DNA from: Amycolatopsis mediterranei
GTDB lineage: Bacteria; Actinomycetota; Actinomycetes; Mycobacteriales; Pseudonocardiaceae
DNA: 64,000 nt
Direction of reading: 5' to 3'
Assembly (NCBI RefSeq): GCF_026017845.1
Contig: NZ_CP100416.1
Span: 448,972-512,971, forward strand
The notes under the pieces are model-generated. The model did no database searches. It saw only the letters and a program-made list of their open reading frames with translations, and had not been told where the DNA came from. The position numbers and the translations under genes were made by a program. Within the stretch, counting starts at the first letter, position 1; each line of letters opens with the position of its first letter. Below are positions 35,857 to 44,545 of the stretch, one piece after another.

Positions 35857-36630
35857 GTGAACTCCGTGACCGAGCTGGCGATCTCCGGACCGCTGCTGCT
35901 CGCCGCGGGTGTGGCGCTGCTCGCCGGCGCGATCTCGTTCGCCTCGCCGTGCGTGGTGCCGCTCGTGCCGGGTTACCTCGCCTACCTCGCCGCGCTCGTC
36001 GGGGCCGAGGCGCCCGCCGTCAGCGCCGATGAGGAACGCAAACAGGGCCGGTGGGCCGTCCTCGGTGCCGCGCTGCTGTTCGTTCTCGGGTTCACCGTCG
36101 TGTTCGTCGGCACGTTCGGCACCCTCGTCTGGCTGACCGCCACCCTCACCCTCAACCAGGACCTGCTGCAGCGCCTCGGCGGCGTGCTCACCATCGCCAT
36201 GGCGCTGGTGTTCCTGGGCTGGATCCCCGGCCTGCAGCGCGATGTCCGCTCCCACCACGTCCCGCGCGGCGGCATCTGGGGTGCCCCGCTGCTCGGGGCG
36301 ATCTTCGGGCTCGGCTGGACGCCCTGCATCGGCCCGACCCTGTCGGCCGTCACCACGCTGGCCAGCGCGACCGGCGGCGCCGAAGCCCGCGGATACCTGC
36401 TGATCGCCGTCTACTGCCTGGGCCTCGGGCTGCCGTTCCTGCTCATCGCGCTCGGCGCCCGGTGGGCCGTGCGCGCCACCGACTGGGTCCGCCGGCACGG
36501 CCGCCAGGTGCAGATCTTCGGCGGCGTGCTGCTGCTGATCGTCGGCCTCCTGCTGGTCACCGGCGTCTGGGGAGATCTGATGGGCTGGATCCGCAACGAA
36601 CTCGCCATCGACCTGAGGCTGCCGCTGTGA
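35857..36630 (+). CDS. ccdA: Cytochrome c biogenesis protein CcdA
   Basis: 257 aa, six transmembrane helices. Carries reducing equivalents across the membrane to ResA. The two redox cysteines lie in SFASPCVVPLVPGYLAYLAA and LGWTPCIGPTLSAVTTL. TACCCT 7 nt before GTG 35857 suggests a leaderless transcript starting here, after the intergenic repeat. The stop overlaps resB (GTGA). Confidence 0.93.
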   Translation: MNSVTELAISGPLLLAAGVALLAGAISFASPCVVPLVPGYLAYLAALVGAEAPAVSADEERKQGRWAVLGAALLFVLGFTVVFVGTFGTLVWLTATLTLNQDLLQRLGGVLTIAMALVFLGWIPGLQRDVRSHHVPRGGIWGAPLLGAIFGLGWTPCIGPTLSAVTTLASATGGAEARGYLLIAVYCLGLGLPFLLIALGARWAVRATDWVRRHGRQVQIFGGVLLLIVGLLLVTGVWGDLMGWIRNELAIDLRLPL

Positions 36631-38222
36631 CGACCACCGAGGCACCCCCGAAGACCCCGCAAGGCCCCACGCCCGCCAAGCGCACCTTCGCCTTCGCGCG
36701 CAACACCTGGCGCGGCCTGACGTCGATGCGCACCGCGCTCGTCCTGCTGTTCCTCCTCGCCCTGGCCGCGCTGCCGGGCGCGCTGCTGCCGCAGCGGAAG
36801 CTCAACGCCCCCAAGGTCGCCGAATACATCACCGCCCACGGCTGGTGGGGGACGCTGCTCGACAAGCTCGAGTTCTACGACGTCTACTCCAGCATCTGGT
36901 TCTCGGCCATCTACCTGCTGCTGATGATCTCGCTGATCGGCTGCCTGACCCCGCGCAGCTTCGAGTACGTCCGGGCGATGCGCGCCAAGCCGGTGCTGAC
37001 GCCGCGCAACCTCGCGCGGATGCCGCACTACCGGCTCGGGCGGGGCAAAACCGACGTCGCCGCCGAGATCGCGGCCGTCCACAAGCAGCTTTCCGGCTGG
37101 CGCCGCATCGAGCGTGAGGAAGCCGACGGCGTCCGCACGATCTCGGCCGAACGCGGGTTCCTGCGCGAGACCGGCAACCTCGTCTTCCACTTCAGCATGC
37201 TCGGCCTGATCGTCTTCTTCGCCATCGGCAAGCTCTACGGCTACGAAGGCCAGGTCATCGTCCAGGCCGACGGCGACAGCTTCTGCAACGCCGGCATCTA
37301 CAACTACGACTCCTTCAACGCCGGCCTGCGCGTCGACGGCACCGACCTCGACCCGTTCTGCGTGAAGGTCCACGACTTCACCGCGCGCTACACCGCCTCC
37401 GGCCAGCCCGACTACTACCACTCGAACATCGAGTACCAGTCCGGCCCGGACCTCGAGACGGGCATCTGGCGCCCGTACGGCCTCGAGGTCAACTCGCCGC
37501 TGCGCACCGCCGGCGACCGCGTCTACCTGCTCGGGCACGGCTACTCGCCGAAGTTCACGGTCACCTTCCCGGACGGCTCGCAGCGCACCCAGAACACCCA
37601 GTGGCGCACGGTCGACCCGAGCACCATGCTCGCCGAGGGCGCGACGAAGTTCGACCAGCCCGGCATCACCGACGAGGTGCAGCGGCGGACCCGCCAGCTG
37701 GCCATCACCGGCCTGTTCGCGCCCACGGCGTTCCTGCACGGCAGCGTCCTGACGTCGTCGGCGCCCGAGGCGGACGACCCCGCCGTCGCCGTCGACGTCC
37801 TGCGCGGCGACCTGGGCCTCGACGCCGGGCGCGGCCAGTCCGTGTTCGAGGTCGACCAGACCCTCGTCGACGACGGCAGGCTGAAGAAGGTCGCCCGCCA
37901 GAACCTGAAGGTCGGCCAGGAGCTCAAGCTCGACGACGGCACGAAGGTCCGCTTCGACGGCGTCGGCCAGTGGGTCTCCCTGCAGGTTTCCCACGACCCC
38001 ACGCAGGGGTTCGTGCTCGGCTTCGCCATCGCGATGTTCCTCGGCCTCGGCGGGTCCTTGCTGGTCAAGCGCCGCCGGCTGTGGGTGCGGGTGAAGCCGG
38101 GAACCGAGGACGACCCGGGTACCGTGATCGAGGTCGCCGGGCTGGCCCGCACCGACCAGGCCGGGTACGGCGAAGAGTTCCACCGGGTCAGTGAACGCTT
38201 GATCAGTGGGCAGAAGGGCTGA
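36627..38222 (+). CDS. resB: Cytochrome c biogenesis protein ResB (Ccs1)
   Basis: 531 aa. Part of the System II cytochrome c synthetase with CcsA. Three N-terminal transmembrane helices (MRTALVLLFLLALAALPGAL; SSIWFSAIYLLLMISLIGCL; FHFSMLGLIVFFAIGKLYGY), a large extracytoplasmic domain (about 205-455) and a C-terminal helix (GFVLGFAIAMFLGLGGSLLV). GTG 36627 overlaps the ccdA stop. Followed 3 nt later by ccsA. Confidence 0.93.
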   Translation: MTTTEAPPKTPQGPTPAKRTFAFARNTWRGLTSMRTALVLLFLLALAALPGALLPQRKLNAPKVAEYITAHGWWGTLLDKLEFYDVYSSIWFSAIYLLLMISLIGCLTPRSFEYVRAMRAKPVLTPRNLARMPHYRLGRGKTDVAAEIAAVHKQLSGWRRIEREEADGVRTISAERGFLRETGNLVFHFSMLGLIVFFAIGKLYGYEGQVIVQADGDSFCNAGIYNYDSFNAGLRVDGTDLDPFCVKVHDFTARYTASGQPDYYHSNIEYQSGPDLETGIWRPYGLEVNSPLRTAGDRVYLLGHGYSPKFTVTFPDGSQRTQNTQWRTVDPSTMLAEGATKFDQPGITDEVQRRTRQLAITGLFAPTAFLHGSVLTSSAPEADDPAVAVDVLRGDLGLDAGRGQSVFEVDQTLVDDGRLKKVARQNLKVGQELKLDDGTKVRFDGVGQWVSLQVSHDPTQGFVLGFAIAMFLGLGGSLLVKRRRLWVRVKPGTEDDPGTVIEVAGLARTDQAGYGEEFHRVSERLISGQKG

Positions 38223-38225
38223 GGC

Positions 38226-39194
38226 ATGCCGATCAACGAGACGCTGTCGACCTACAGCGACTGGCTGTACACGACCACCGCGGCGATCTACGTCGTCGCG
38301 CTGATGCTGACCCTGATCGAGCAGGGCTTCGGCGCCAAAGGCCGGCTCGCCACCGAGCGCGCCAAGCTGCGGGCGCGCGAGCTCGTCGGCGCCGGCGGGC
38401 CGCCGGTCGAAGAGGTCCCGGCCGCCCAGCGCGAGGTCGGCCGCCCCGAGCGGATCGGCCGGATGGGCGCGTCGCTGCTCGTGCTCGGCGCGGTGCTGCA
38501 GCTGACGGCGATCGTGCTGCGCGGGCTCGCCGTGCACCGTGCGCCGTGGGGCAACATGTACGAATACGGCATGGCGGTCACCTTCATCGCGGTGGTCACC
38601 TGGATCGTCGTGATGTGGAAGTTCCCGGTCCGGCACCTCACCGGCTTCCTGCTGCTGCCCGTCGTGATCCTGATGTTCGTCAACGGCACGCTGCTGTACA
38701 CGATCGCGGCGCCGGTGCAGCCCGCGCTGCAGTCGTACTGGCTGGTCATCCACGTCTCGGCGGCGATCATCGGCTCCGGCGTCTTCCTCGTGCCGGGCGT
38801 CGCGAGCGTGCTCTTCCTGTTCCGCGCGGCCTACGAAAAGGACGCCACGAAGTTCGCCCGGTTCGCCTCGAAGCTGCCCGCGGCCGACGTCCTCGACCGG
38901 ATCGCCTACCGGACCACCATCTTCGCCTTCCCGGTGTTCACCTTCGGCGTGCTCTGCGGCGCGGTCTGGGCCGAGTCGGCGTGGGGCCGGTTCTGGGGCT
39001 GGGACCCCAAGGAGACCTGCGCGTTCATCGCCTGGGTGGTCTACGCGGCCTACCTGCACTCGCGGGCGACCGCGGGCTGGCGCGGGGCCCGGGCGGCGGT
39101 CATCAACATCGTCGGGTTCGCCGCGATGATCTTCAACCTGTTCTTCGTGAACCTCGTCTCCGTCGGCCTGCACTCCTACGCCGGGGTGGGCTGA
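38226..39194 (+). CDS. ccsA: Cytochrome c biogenesis protein CcsA (CcsB type)
   Basis: 322 aa, about eight transmembrane helices. The haem-handling tryptophan-rich WWD-like motif is WGRFWGWDPKETCAFIAWVV, and conserved histidines occur near the HLTGFLLLPVV and VIHVSAAIIGSG segments. With ResB it attaches haem to CXXCH motifs outside the cytoplasm. AGAAGGG precedes ATG 38226. Last gene of the maturation cluster. Confidence 0.94.
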   Translation: MPINETLSTYSDWLYTTTAAIYVVALMLTLIEQGFGAKGRLATERAKLRARELVGAGGPPVEEVPAAQREVGRPERIGRMGASLLVLGAVLQLTAIVLRGLAVHRAPWGNMYEYGMAVTFIAVVTWIVVMWKFPVRHLTGFLLLPVVILMFVNGTLLYTIAAPVQPALQSYWLVIHVSAAIIGSGVFLVPGVASVLFLFRAAYEKDATKFARFASKLPAADVLDRIAYRTTIFAFPVFTFGVLCGAVWAESAWGRFWGWDPKETCAFIAWVVYAAYLHSRATAGWRGARAAVINIVGFAAMIFNLFFVNLVSVGLHSYAGVG

Positions 39195-39269
39195 GCAGCC
39201 CGGGCGTCCGCCGACTACCGTCGTCACCGGGGGCGGAGTGTCAGGCGGAGCGCGTGGAGGTTTTCACCG

Positions 39270-40607
39270 GTGACCGGACCCAGCGAAGAATCGGCTCCAG
39301 GCCACCCCGAACAGGCTGAACCGGCCGCTGCCGCACCGCAGCCGGGCCTGTTCGCCGACGATCGGACGGACTCGCACCCGCACCCCGAGACGTCGGGGGC
39401 GTTCGACGTGCAGCCGACGCAGGCGGTGGCGCCGCCGCCCAACCCGGCGGTTTCGGGGCCGCACCAGGTGCCCAATCCCGCCGTGTCGGGGCCGCACCAG
39501 GTGCCTTACGGCTACGACCGGAACCTGCCGCCGCTGCAGCCGCAGTACGGCGACCCGGCGCAGCAGTACCAGGCCAACGCCCAGTACCCGCAGCAGCCGT
39601 CCGGGCCGCAGCAGCCCTCCGGCCTGCCGCAGCCCCAGGGCGGCCGGCACGCGGCGCCGCAGCAGCCGGGGCACGGGCATGACCTGTCGACCGCGCACCT
39701 GGTCAAGCAGACCAGGCGGCCCCCGCAGTCCGGCTGGCGCAAGGCGCTCTACGTCGGCAGCGGGAAGCTGGTCAACCCGGGGGAGAGCCCGGCGGACACC
39801 CGTCGCCGCGAGCTCATCGCCCGCGTCAACCAGCCCCTGCGCGGCTGCTACAAGATCGCGATGCTGTCGCTCAAGGGCGGCGTCGGCAAGACCACGGTGA
39901 CGACGACGCTGGGCTCGACGTTCGCGTCCCTGCGCGGCGACCGCGTCGTCGCCGTCGACGCCAACCCGGACCGCGGCACGCTGTCGCAAAAGATCCCGCT
40001 GGAGACGACCGCGACGGTCCGCCACCTGCTGCGTGATGCCGCCCGCATCACGCGCTACAGCGATGTCCGGTCCTACACGTCGCAGGGCTCCAGCCGGCTG
40101 GAGATCCTGGCCAGCGAGCAGGATCCAGCCGTCTCGGAGGCGTTTTCCGAGGACGACTACCGGCGCACGGTCAACCTGCTGGAGCACTTCTACAACATCG
40201 TGCTCACCGACTGCGGGACCGGCCTGATGCACTCGGCGATGAAGGGCGTCCTGGACGTGGCGGACGCGCTGGTCGTGGTCTCGTCCGGCTCGGTCGACGG
40301 CGCCCGCAGCGCCTCGGCGACGCTGGACTGGCTCGAAGCCCACGGCTACGGCGAGCTGGTCAAGCGCTCGGTGGCGGTGATCAACTCGGTCCGGCCCAAG
40401 GGCGGTTCGGTCGACCTCGACAAGCTGTCGGCGCACTTCGGCGCGAAGGTCCGGGCGGTGTGCAAGGTGCCGTTCGACCCGCACCTGGAGGAAGGCGCCG
40501 AGATCGAGCTGGACCGCCTGTCCGGCGACACCCGCTTGGCCCTGCTGGAGCTGGCCGCGACCGTCGCCGACGGCTTCGCGACCCCGCTCTCCCAGGGTTA
40601 CCGCTGA
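39270..40607 (+). CDS. MinD/ParA-like ATPase with Pro/Gln-rich N-terminus
   Basis: 445 aa. About 150 N-terminal residues are low complexity, with a direct repeat of NPAVSGPHQVP and QQPSG units. The ATPase domain has a deviant Walker A (K202-GGVGKT-T208 in MLSLKGGVGKTTVTTTLGST), VVAVDANPDRGTLSQ and IVLTDCGTGLMHSAMKGVLD. This architecture is shared with actinobacterial EspI-like/Rv0530-like proteins, some associated with type VII secretion, but no ESX gene is present here. A localisation or scaffold ATPase role is inferred. GTG 39270 has GGAGG about 9 nt upstream. Confidence 0.85.
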   Translation: MTGPSEESAPGHPEQAEPAAAAPQPGLFADDRTDSHPHPETSGAFDVQPTQAVAPPPNPAVSGPHQVPNPAVSGPHQVPYGYDRNLPPLQPQYGDPAQQYQANAQYPQQPSGPQQPSGLPQPQGGRHAAPQQPGHGHDLSTAHLVKQTRRPPQSGWRKALYVGSGKLVNPGESPADTRRRELIARVNQPLRGCYKIAMLSLKGGVGKTTVTTTLGSTFASLRGDRVVAVDANPDRGTLSQKIPLETTATVRHLLRDAARITRYSDVRSYTSQGSSRLEILASEQDPAVSEAFSEDDYRRTVNLLEHFYNIVLTDCGTGLMHSAMKGVLDVADALVVVSSGSVDGARSASATLDWLEAHGYGELVKRSVAVINSVRPKGGSVDLDKLSAHFGAKVRAVCKVPFDPHLEEGAEIELDRLSGDTRLALLELAATVADGFATPLSQGYR

Positions 40608-40632
40608 CCCCGCCTACCGGCCTGACCCCAAC

Positions 40633-40685
40633 GCAGTGAATGACTCATTCCTTGCATCCGATGCAAGGAATGAGTCATTCACTGC
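40633..40685. repeat. Perfect 53-bp palindrome
   Basis: Arm 40633-40658 (26 nt, starting GCAGTGAATGACTCATTCC) is an exact inverted copy of 40660-40685, with a single C between them. It is markedly less GC-rich than the surroundings and starts 26 nt after the ATPase stop, before a minus-strand gene. It could be a terminator for both strands or a REP/MITE-type dispersed element. Confidence 0.9.
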
Positions 40686-40723
40686 ATCCGGGGGCGGGCG
40701 GACGGGCGAAGGTAAAGGGCCGC

Positions 40724-40909
40724 CTAGAGGTCTTCGTCCCGGCGTTTGCGCTGCTGTTCGGCCAGCTGGCGCAGGAAATCGGGGTCGTCGTCCGGGGCGA
40801 GCGGGGCGCGGCGCGGAGTCGAGGGCACCCCGATCCGCTGACCGGCGAACGACCGCCACAGGAGCAGGGCGACGACCAGCGCGCCGACCGCCGCGAGCAG
40901 AGCGAGCAT
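40724..40909 (-). CDS. 61-aa single-pass membrane protein
   Basis: One N-terminal helix (MLALLAAVGALVVALLLWRS) followed by a short charged cytoplasmic tail ending DPDFLRQLAEQQRKRRDEDL. Small proteins with this layout are common in Pseudonocardiales, but no function is known to me. It lies downstream of bldC on the same strand, separated from it by a strong hairpin, so it probably has its own promoter. Confidence 0.65.
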   Translation of the reverse strand: MLALLAAVGALVVALLLWRSFAGQRIGVPSTPRRAPLAPDDDPDFLRQLAEQQRKRRDEDL

Positions 40910-40997
40910 GCCGGATCCTTCCGTATGGCTGCCTGTCCCCCGAGGTTAACCTCTCCGGCCGTGTGGTGGGCCTGAAGCCGGGTCACCAGAGCACGAA

Positions 40998-41039
40998 GGC
41001 CGTGTCGGGACGGGGTGGTTCCCCCTACCCGACACGGCC
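40998..41039 (-). terminator. Terminator downstream of bldC
   Basis: 12-bp perfect stem (40998-41009 with 41028-41039) and an inner GGGG/CCCC pairing in the loop, 17 nt beyond the bldC stop. Confidence 0.8.
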
Positions 41040-41055
41040 CTGGCGTCCGGTTGGT

Positions 41056-41268
41056 TCAGGCGTTGCGCGCCGGTTCGCTGGCGTCGGTGGTCAGCTCGGC
41101 GAGGAGCTCGTTCACCTCGGACTCCCGGAACCGCCGGTGCCCGCCCGGGGTCCGGATCGAGCCGATCCGGCCGGCGGTCGCCCACCGCGTCACCGTCTTC
41201 GGGTCCACTCGGAACAGCGCTGCCACCTCGCCAGGGGTGAGCAGGCGTCCGCCCATCGTCGCGGTCAT
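41056..41268 (-). CDS. bldC: Developmental regulator BldC (MerR-like HTH)
   Basis: 70 aa. A single winged HTH nearly identical in pattern to Streptomyces BldC: LLTPGEVAALFRVDPKTVTR followed by WATAGRIGSIRTPGGHRRFR. BldC binds DNA cooperatively as head-to-tail oligomers and holds vegetative growth before sporulation. ATG 41268 has a perfect AGGAGG upstream; an in-frame extension to 41346 is rejected. Together with the bldN/rsbN pair it indicates a developing, mycelial actinomycete. The upstream gap of 276 bp to the Lrp gene must hold its promoter. Confidence 0.92.
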   Translation of the reverse strand: MTATMGGRLLTPGEVAALFRVDPKTVTRWATAGRIGSIRTPGGHRRFRESEVNELLAELTTDASEPARNA

Positions 41269-41544
41269 TTTCCGCCTCCTTAACGAACTCACTGCTATAC
41301 CGGAGGCGTCCGGGCCTTCTGCCCGTCGCGCCGGGGTAGCCAACACGGCAATCGTTGCACTTCACCCGTCGGGTACTCGAACGGTTGTCCGCGAGTAAAG
41401 AGCCCTTAAAGGTCAAAACGGACAGAATGTTCGCCGTGGCAGCTACCGTCCGGTGACTTGACGTGCGAGGACGTCCCTCGCCTGGCCACCGGCGGCGAGG
41501 CGTGGTGCCAATGGGGGATTGTCCAACCGCATAGAGTGATCCCC

Positions 41545-42018
41545 GTGGATCAGTTGGACCGGAAGATCATCGCAGCGTTGCGCATCAACGGACGGGCCAC
41601 CTACGCCGATCTCGGACGAGCCGTCGGGCTGTCCGCGTCGTCGGTGCACGAGCGCGTGGGCAAGCTGGAGGCCGCCGGCGTGATCACCGGCTACCACGCG
41701 GTCGTCGACCCGAGCTCGGTCGGGCTCGGCGTCACCGCTCTCGTCAGCATCCACCCGACCGACACGGCCACGGAGGACGACGTCGCCGACGCGCTCGCCG
41801 AGCTCGACGAGGTCGAGAGCTGCTACGCGGTGGCCGGCGACGAGGCGTTCGTCGTCAAGGTGCGCGTGTCGACCGTCGACGAGCTCGAGCGCACGCTGGG
41901 CCGGCTGCGCCGCATCGCCGGCGTCGGGCGGACGAACACCACTGTGGTGCTTTCGACGCGGTTCGAGGGCCGCCCGAACAACGCGGGCCTGCAGAAGGAC
42001 CGGCCGGCCGGGGCGTAA
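41545..42018 (+). CDS. Lrp/AsnC-family transcriptional regulator
   Basis: 157 aa. N-terminal HTH (LDRKIIAALRINGRATYADL; GLSASSVHERVGKLEAAGVI) and a C-terminal RAM ligand-binding domain (about 65-150). Family members respond to amino acids. TAGAGT (41532-41537) lies 7 nt before GTG 41545, indicating a leaderless mRNA and fixing the start; GTG 41536 would lie inside the promoter. The cysteine-synthase-like gene downstream may be a target. Confidence 0.9.
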   Translation: MDQLDRKIIAALRINGRATYADLGRAVGLSASSVHERVGKLEAAGVITGYHAVVDPSSVGLGVTALVSIHPTDTATEDDVADALAELDEVESCYAVAGDEAFVVKVRVSTVDELERTLGRLRRIAGVGRTNTTVVLSTRFEGRPNNAGLQKDRPAGA

Positions 42019-42029
42019 CCTGCGTTGAT

Positions 42030-42311
42030 GTGAGCGACGTGAAGGCCGACCACCTGCCCCGTGACCTGACGCTGTACCTGCTGGCGCGGTTCGTGCTGGT
42101 CGGGGTGATCGCGTGGGCGCTGTCCCTGACCGGGGTGCCGCTGCTGGTCGCGCTGGTGATCGGCCTGGTCGTCGGCTTGCCGCTCGGCCTGCTGCTGTTC
42201 CGCCCGCTCAACGCCCGCGTGACCGCCGGGCTGGCCAAGCGCAACGAAAAGCGGGCCCGCGCCCGGGCCGAGCTGCGCGCGCAGCTGCGCGGGGAGGGAC
42301 AGCCCGAGTGA
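42030..42311 (+). CDS. DUF4229 two-helix membrane protein
   Basis: 93 aa. Two transmembrane helices ([40 protein letters not shown]) and a strongly basic/acidic C-terminal tail, typical of actinobacterial DUF4229 proteins found beside menaquinone genes. TAACCT overlaps the lrp stop and lies 8 nt before GTG 42030. Its stop overlaps the following gene (GTGA). Function unknown. Confidence 0.82.
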   Translation: MSDVKADHLPRDLTLYLLARFVLVGVIAWALSLTGVPLLVALVIGLVVGLPLGLLLFRPLNARVTAGLAKRNEKRARARAELRAQLRGEGQPE

Positions 42312-43390
42312 CCCGCCCGCACAACCGCAGCTGGGTCCGCGAGGCCGTCCGGATCATCGAGGCCGACGCCAACCGCAGCGCCGACACCCACCTGCACGTC
42401 TTCCCGCTGCCCCCGGAGTGGGGCATCGACCTGTACCTCAAGGACGAGTCGGTCCACCCGACCGGCTCGCTGAAGCACCGGCTGGCCCGGTCGCTGTTCC
42501 TCTACGGGCTCGTCAACGGCCAGATCGGGCCGGACACCGTGCTCGTCGAGGCCTCCAGCGGGTCGACCGCGGTGTCCGAGGCCTACTTCGCCCGGATGCT
42601 CGGGCTGCGCTTCATCACCGTCGTGCCGCGGCGCACGTCGAAGGAGAAGATCGCGCTCATCGAGTTCTACGGCGGTGAGTGCCACTACGTCGACCAGGCG
42701 CCGGCGATGTACCCCGAGGCGGAGCGGCTCGCGGCCGAGTCCGGCGGGCACTACCTCGACCAGTTCACCTACGCCGAGCGCGCGACGGACTGGCGCGGCA
42801 ACAACAACATCGCCGAGTCGGTGTTCGCGCAGATGCGCTCGGAACGCCACCCGATCCCGGCGTGGATCGTCGTCGGCGCGGGCACCGGCGGCACGAGCGC
42901 GACCTTCGGCCGGTACGTCCGCTACAAGCGCCACACGACGAAGGTCTGCGTCGTCGACCCGGAGAATTCGTCGTTCTACGGCGCCTGGGAGACCGGGGCG
43001 CTGGACTACGGCACCGGCATGCCGTCGCGGATCGAGGGCATCGGACGGCCACGCTGCGAGCCGTCGTTCGTCCCCGGCGTCATCGACGAGATGTTCCGGA
43101 TCCCCGACGCGGGCTCGCTGGCGGCGATCCGGCTGCTGCGCGAGCGGACCGGCCACTGGGCGGGCGGCTCGACCGGCACGAACCTCTACGGCGCGTTCCG
43201 GCTCATCTCGCGGATGGTCGAGGACGGCCAGGCGGGCAGCGTCGTGACGCTCTTGTGCGACGGCGGCGAGCGGTACGCGCACACCTACTACAACGACGAG
43301 TGGCTGGCCGAGCAGAACCTCGACCTGGCGCCCCACACGGCGTTGTTCGAGGAGTTCCTGACGACCGGGAAGTTCGTCCCGGAGAGCTAG
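42308..43390 (+). CDS. PLP-dependent cysteine synthase-like enzyme (CysK2 type)
   Basis: 360 aa fold-type II PLP enzyme. The PLP lysine is K56 in [18 protein letters not shown], with the phosphate loop [16 protein letters not shown] and [20 protein letters not shown]. It resembles mycobacterial CysK2, an S-sulfocysteine synthase using thiosulfate, rather than housekeeping CysK. The sulfur donor here is inferred. GTG 42308 overlaps the DUF4229 stop. The 3' end overlaps the convergent menA gene by 4 nt. Confidence 0.85.
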   Translation: MTRPHNRSWVREAVRIIEADANRSADTHLHVFPLPPEWGIDLYLKDESVHPTGSLKHRLARSLFLYGLVNGQIGPDTVLVEASSGSTAVSEAYFARMLGLRFITVVPRRTSKEKIALIEFYGGECHYVDQAPAMYPEAERLAAESGGHYLDQFTYAERATDWRGNNNIAESVFAQMRSERHPIPAWIVVGAGTGGTSATFGRYVRYKRHTTKVCVVDPENSSFYGAWETGALDYGTGMPSRIEGIGRPRCEPSFVPGVIDEMFRIPDAGSLAAIRLLRERTGHWAGGSTGTNLYGAFRLISRMVEDGQAGSVVTLLCDGGERYAHTYYNDEWLAEQNLDLAPHTALFEEFLTTGKFVPES

Positions 43391-44259
43391 AGGTTCATCA
43401 GGACAGCGGTGCACACGGCCCAGGCGAGCATGGCGAAGCCGGTGTCGCGCAGGGCGGGGATCAGCTCGCGCCCGGTCTTCCCGCCGTGGACCACGCCGAC
43501 CGCCGGGAGCAGCAGGCCGACGGTCAGTCCGGCCAGTGCCGTCAGGCGGTAGTCGGTGGCTGCGAAGACCAAGCTCACCAGGACCGGGACCGCCACCAGC
43601 GTCAGGTAGAGCCGTCGCGTGCCCTTGTCACCCAAGCGGGTGGCCAGGGTGCGCTTGCCTGCCTCGATGTCGGTCGGGATGTCGCGCAGGTTGTTGGCCG
43701 TCAGGACCGCCGTCGAGAAGCAGCCGACCGCGACCGCGCACGCCAGCGCCGCCCAGCTGACCCGGCCCGCCTGGACGTACACCGTGCCGAGGACGCCGGC
43801 CAGGCCGAAGAACACGAAGACGGCGATCTCGCCGAAGCCGTAGTAGCCGTAGGGCTTCTTGCCGCCGGTGTAGAACCACGCGCCGACGATGCACAGCGCG
43901 CCCATCGCCAGCAGCCACCAGTGCCCGCTGACGGCCACCAGGACCAGGCCCAGTACCCCGGCCAGGCCCAGCGCGATCAGCGCGGCGGTGAGCACGGCCT
44001 TCGGGGCGGCCACGCCGGAGCCGACCAGCCGGAGCGGGCCGACGCGGTTTTCGTCCGTGCCGCGGATGCCGTCGGAGTAGTCGTTCGCGTAGTTGACGCC
44101 GACGATCAGCGAGAGGGAGACCAACAGCGCCAGCACCGAACGCCACCAGGAGAACGCGTCCAGCGCGATCGCCGCGCCGACGCCCGCCACCACCGGCGCC
44201 ACCGCGTTGGGCAGCGTCCGCGGCCGGGCCCCTTCGATCCACTCGCTCAAGCTCGCCAT
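43387..44259 (-). CDS. menA: 1,4-dihydroxy-2-naphthoate polyprenyltransferase
   Basis: 290 aa, about eight or nine transmembrane helices. Attaches the polyprenyl chain to DHNA to make demethylmenaquinone. The first Asp-rich motif is [20 protein letters not shown] and the second is [23 protein letters not shown] 44259 ([20 protein letters not shown]) matches mycobacterial MenA; upstream in-frame Met codons are less likely. Product goes to MenG and MenJ, encoded at 55-57 kb. Confidence 0.95.
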   Translation of the reverse strand: MASLSEWIEGARPRTLPNAVAPVVAGVGAAIALDAFSWWRSVLALLVSLSLIVGVNYANDYSDGIRGTDENRVGPLRLVGSGVAAPKAVLTAALIALGLAGVLGLVLVAVSGHWWLLAMGALCIVGAWFYTGGKKPYGYYGFGEIAVFVFFGLAGVLGTVYVQAGRVSWAALACAVAVGCFSTAVLTANNLRDIPTDIEAGKRTLATRLGDKGTRRLYLTLVAVPVLVSLVFAATDYRLTALAGLTVGLLLPAVGVVHGGKTGRELIPALRDTGFAMLAWAVCTAVLMNL

Positions 44260-44320
44260 GGCGCCATTCAACGCCATGGTGATCACCCGCGAGCGGGAAC
44301 CCGCGAAGTCTTCCGGGGGT

Positions 44321-44346
44321 TCCGGGTGGCGGAGCCCCCGGCCCGG
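44321..44346 (+). repeat. 26-nt GC-rich dispersed repeat, copy 2
   Basis: Identical over 26 nt to 8485-8510. The local GGGGGTTCC (44315-44323) pairs with GGAGCCCCC (44331-44339), giving a 9-bp stem with one G-T pair. Located in the 97-nt gap between menA and the small secreted peptide gene. Confidence 0.8.
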
Positions 44347-44356
44347 GACGTCATGG

Positions 44357-44494
44357 TCAGTCCGAGGTCGGCAGCTGCCAGACGAGCGAGCCGCTGTTGG
44401 GGTCCACGTCGTCGGCGAGAGCCGCGCTCGCGGGCAGCAGGACGCCCAGCGTGACGGCCGTGGCGACGAGAGCAGTTCTGATCCAGCGCGTCAT
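44357..44494 (-). CDS. Putative 45-aa secreted peptide
   Basis: The ORF runs from ATG 44494 to TGA 44357. It encodes a classical signal peptide ([20 protein letters not shown], then PASAALA) and a mature tail of about 18 residues ([18 protein letters not shown]). No Shine-Dalgarno is evident. It lies between menA and menE on the same strand. It may be a small exported peptide; no family is recognised. Confidence 0.5.
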   Translation of the reverse strand: MTRWIRTALVATAVTLGVLLPASAALADDVDPNSGSLVWQLPTSD

Positions 44495-44545
44495 GGTGAG
44501 TAGCCAAGCGGGCGCACCCCGTGCGTGTCAACGAACTGCCGCCAT

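Noticed and set aside
36411..39227. 938-codon minus-strand open frame across ccdA-resB-ccsA
   Set aside because: Shadow frame of three well-conserved genes; no domain and biased composition.
40636..41283. 215-codon plus-strand ORF starting in the palindrome
   Set aside because: It begins inside the 53-bp palindrome and runs antisense to the 61-aa membrane protein and bldC; no conserved sequence.
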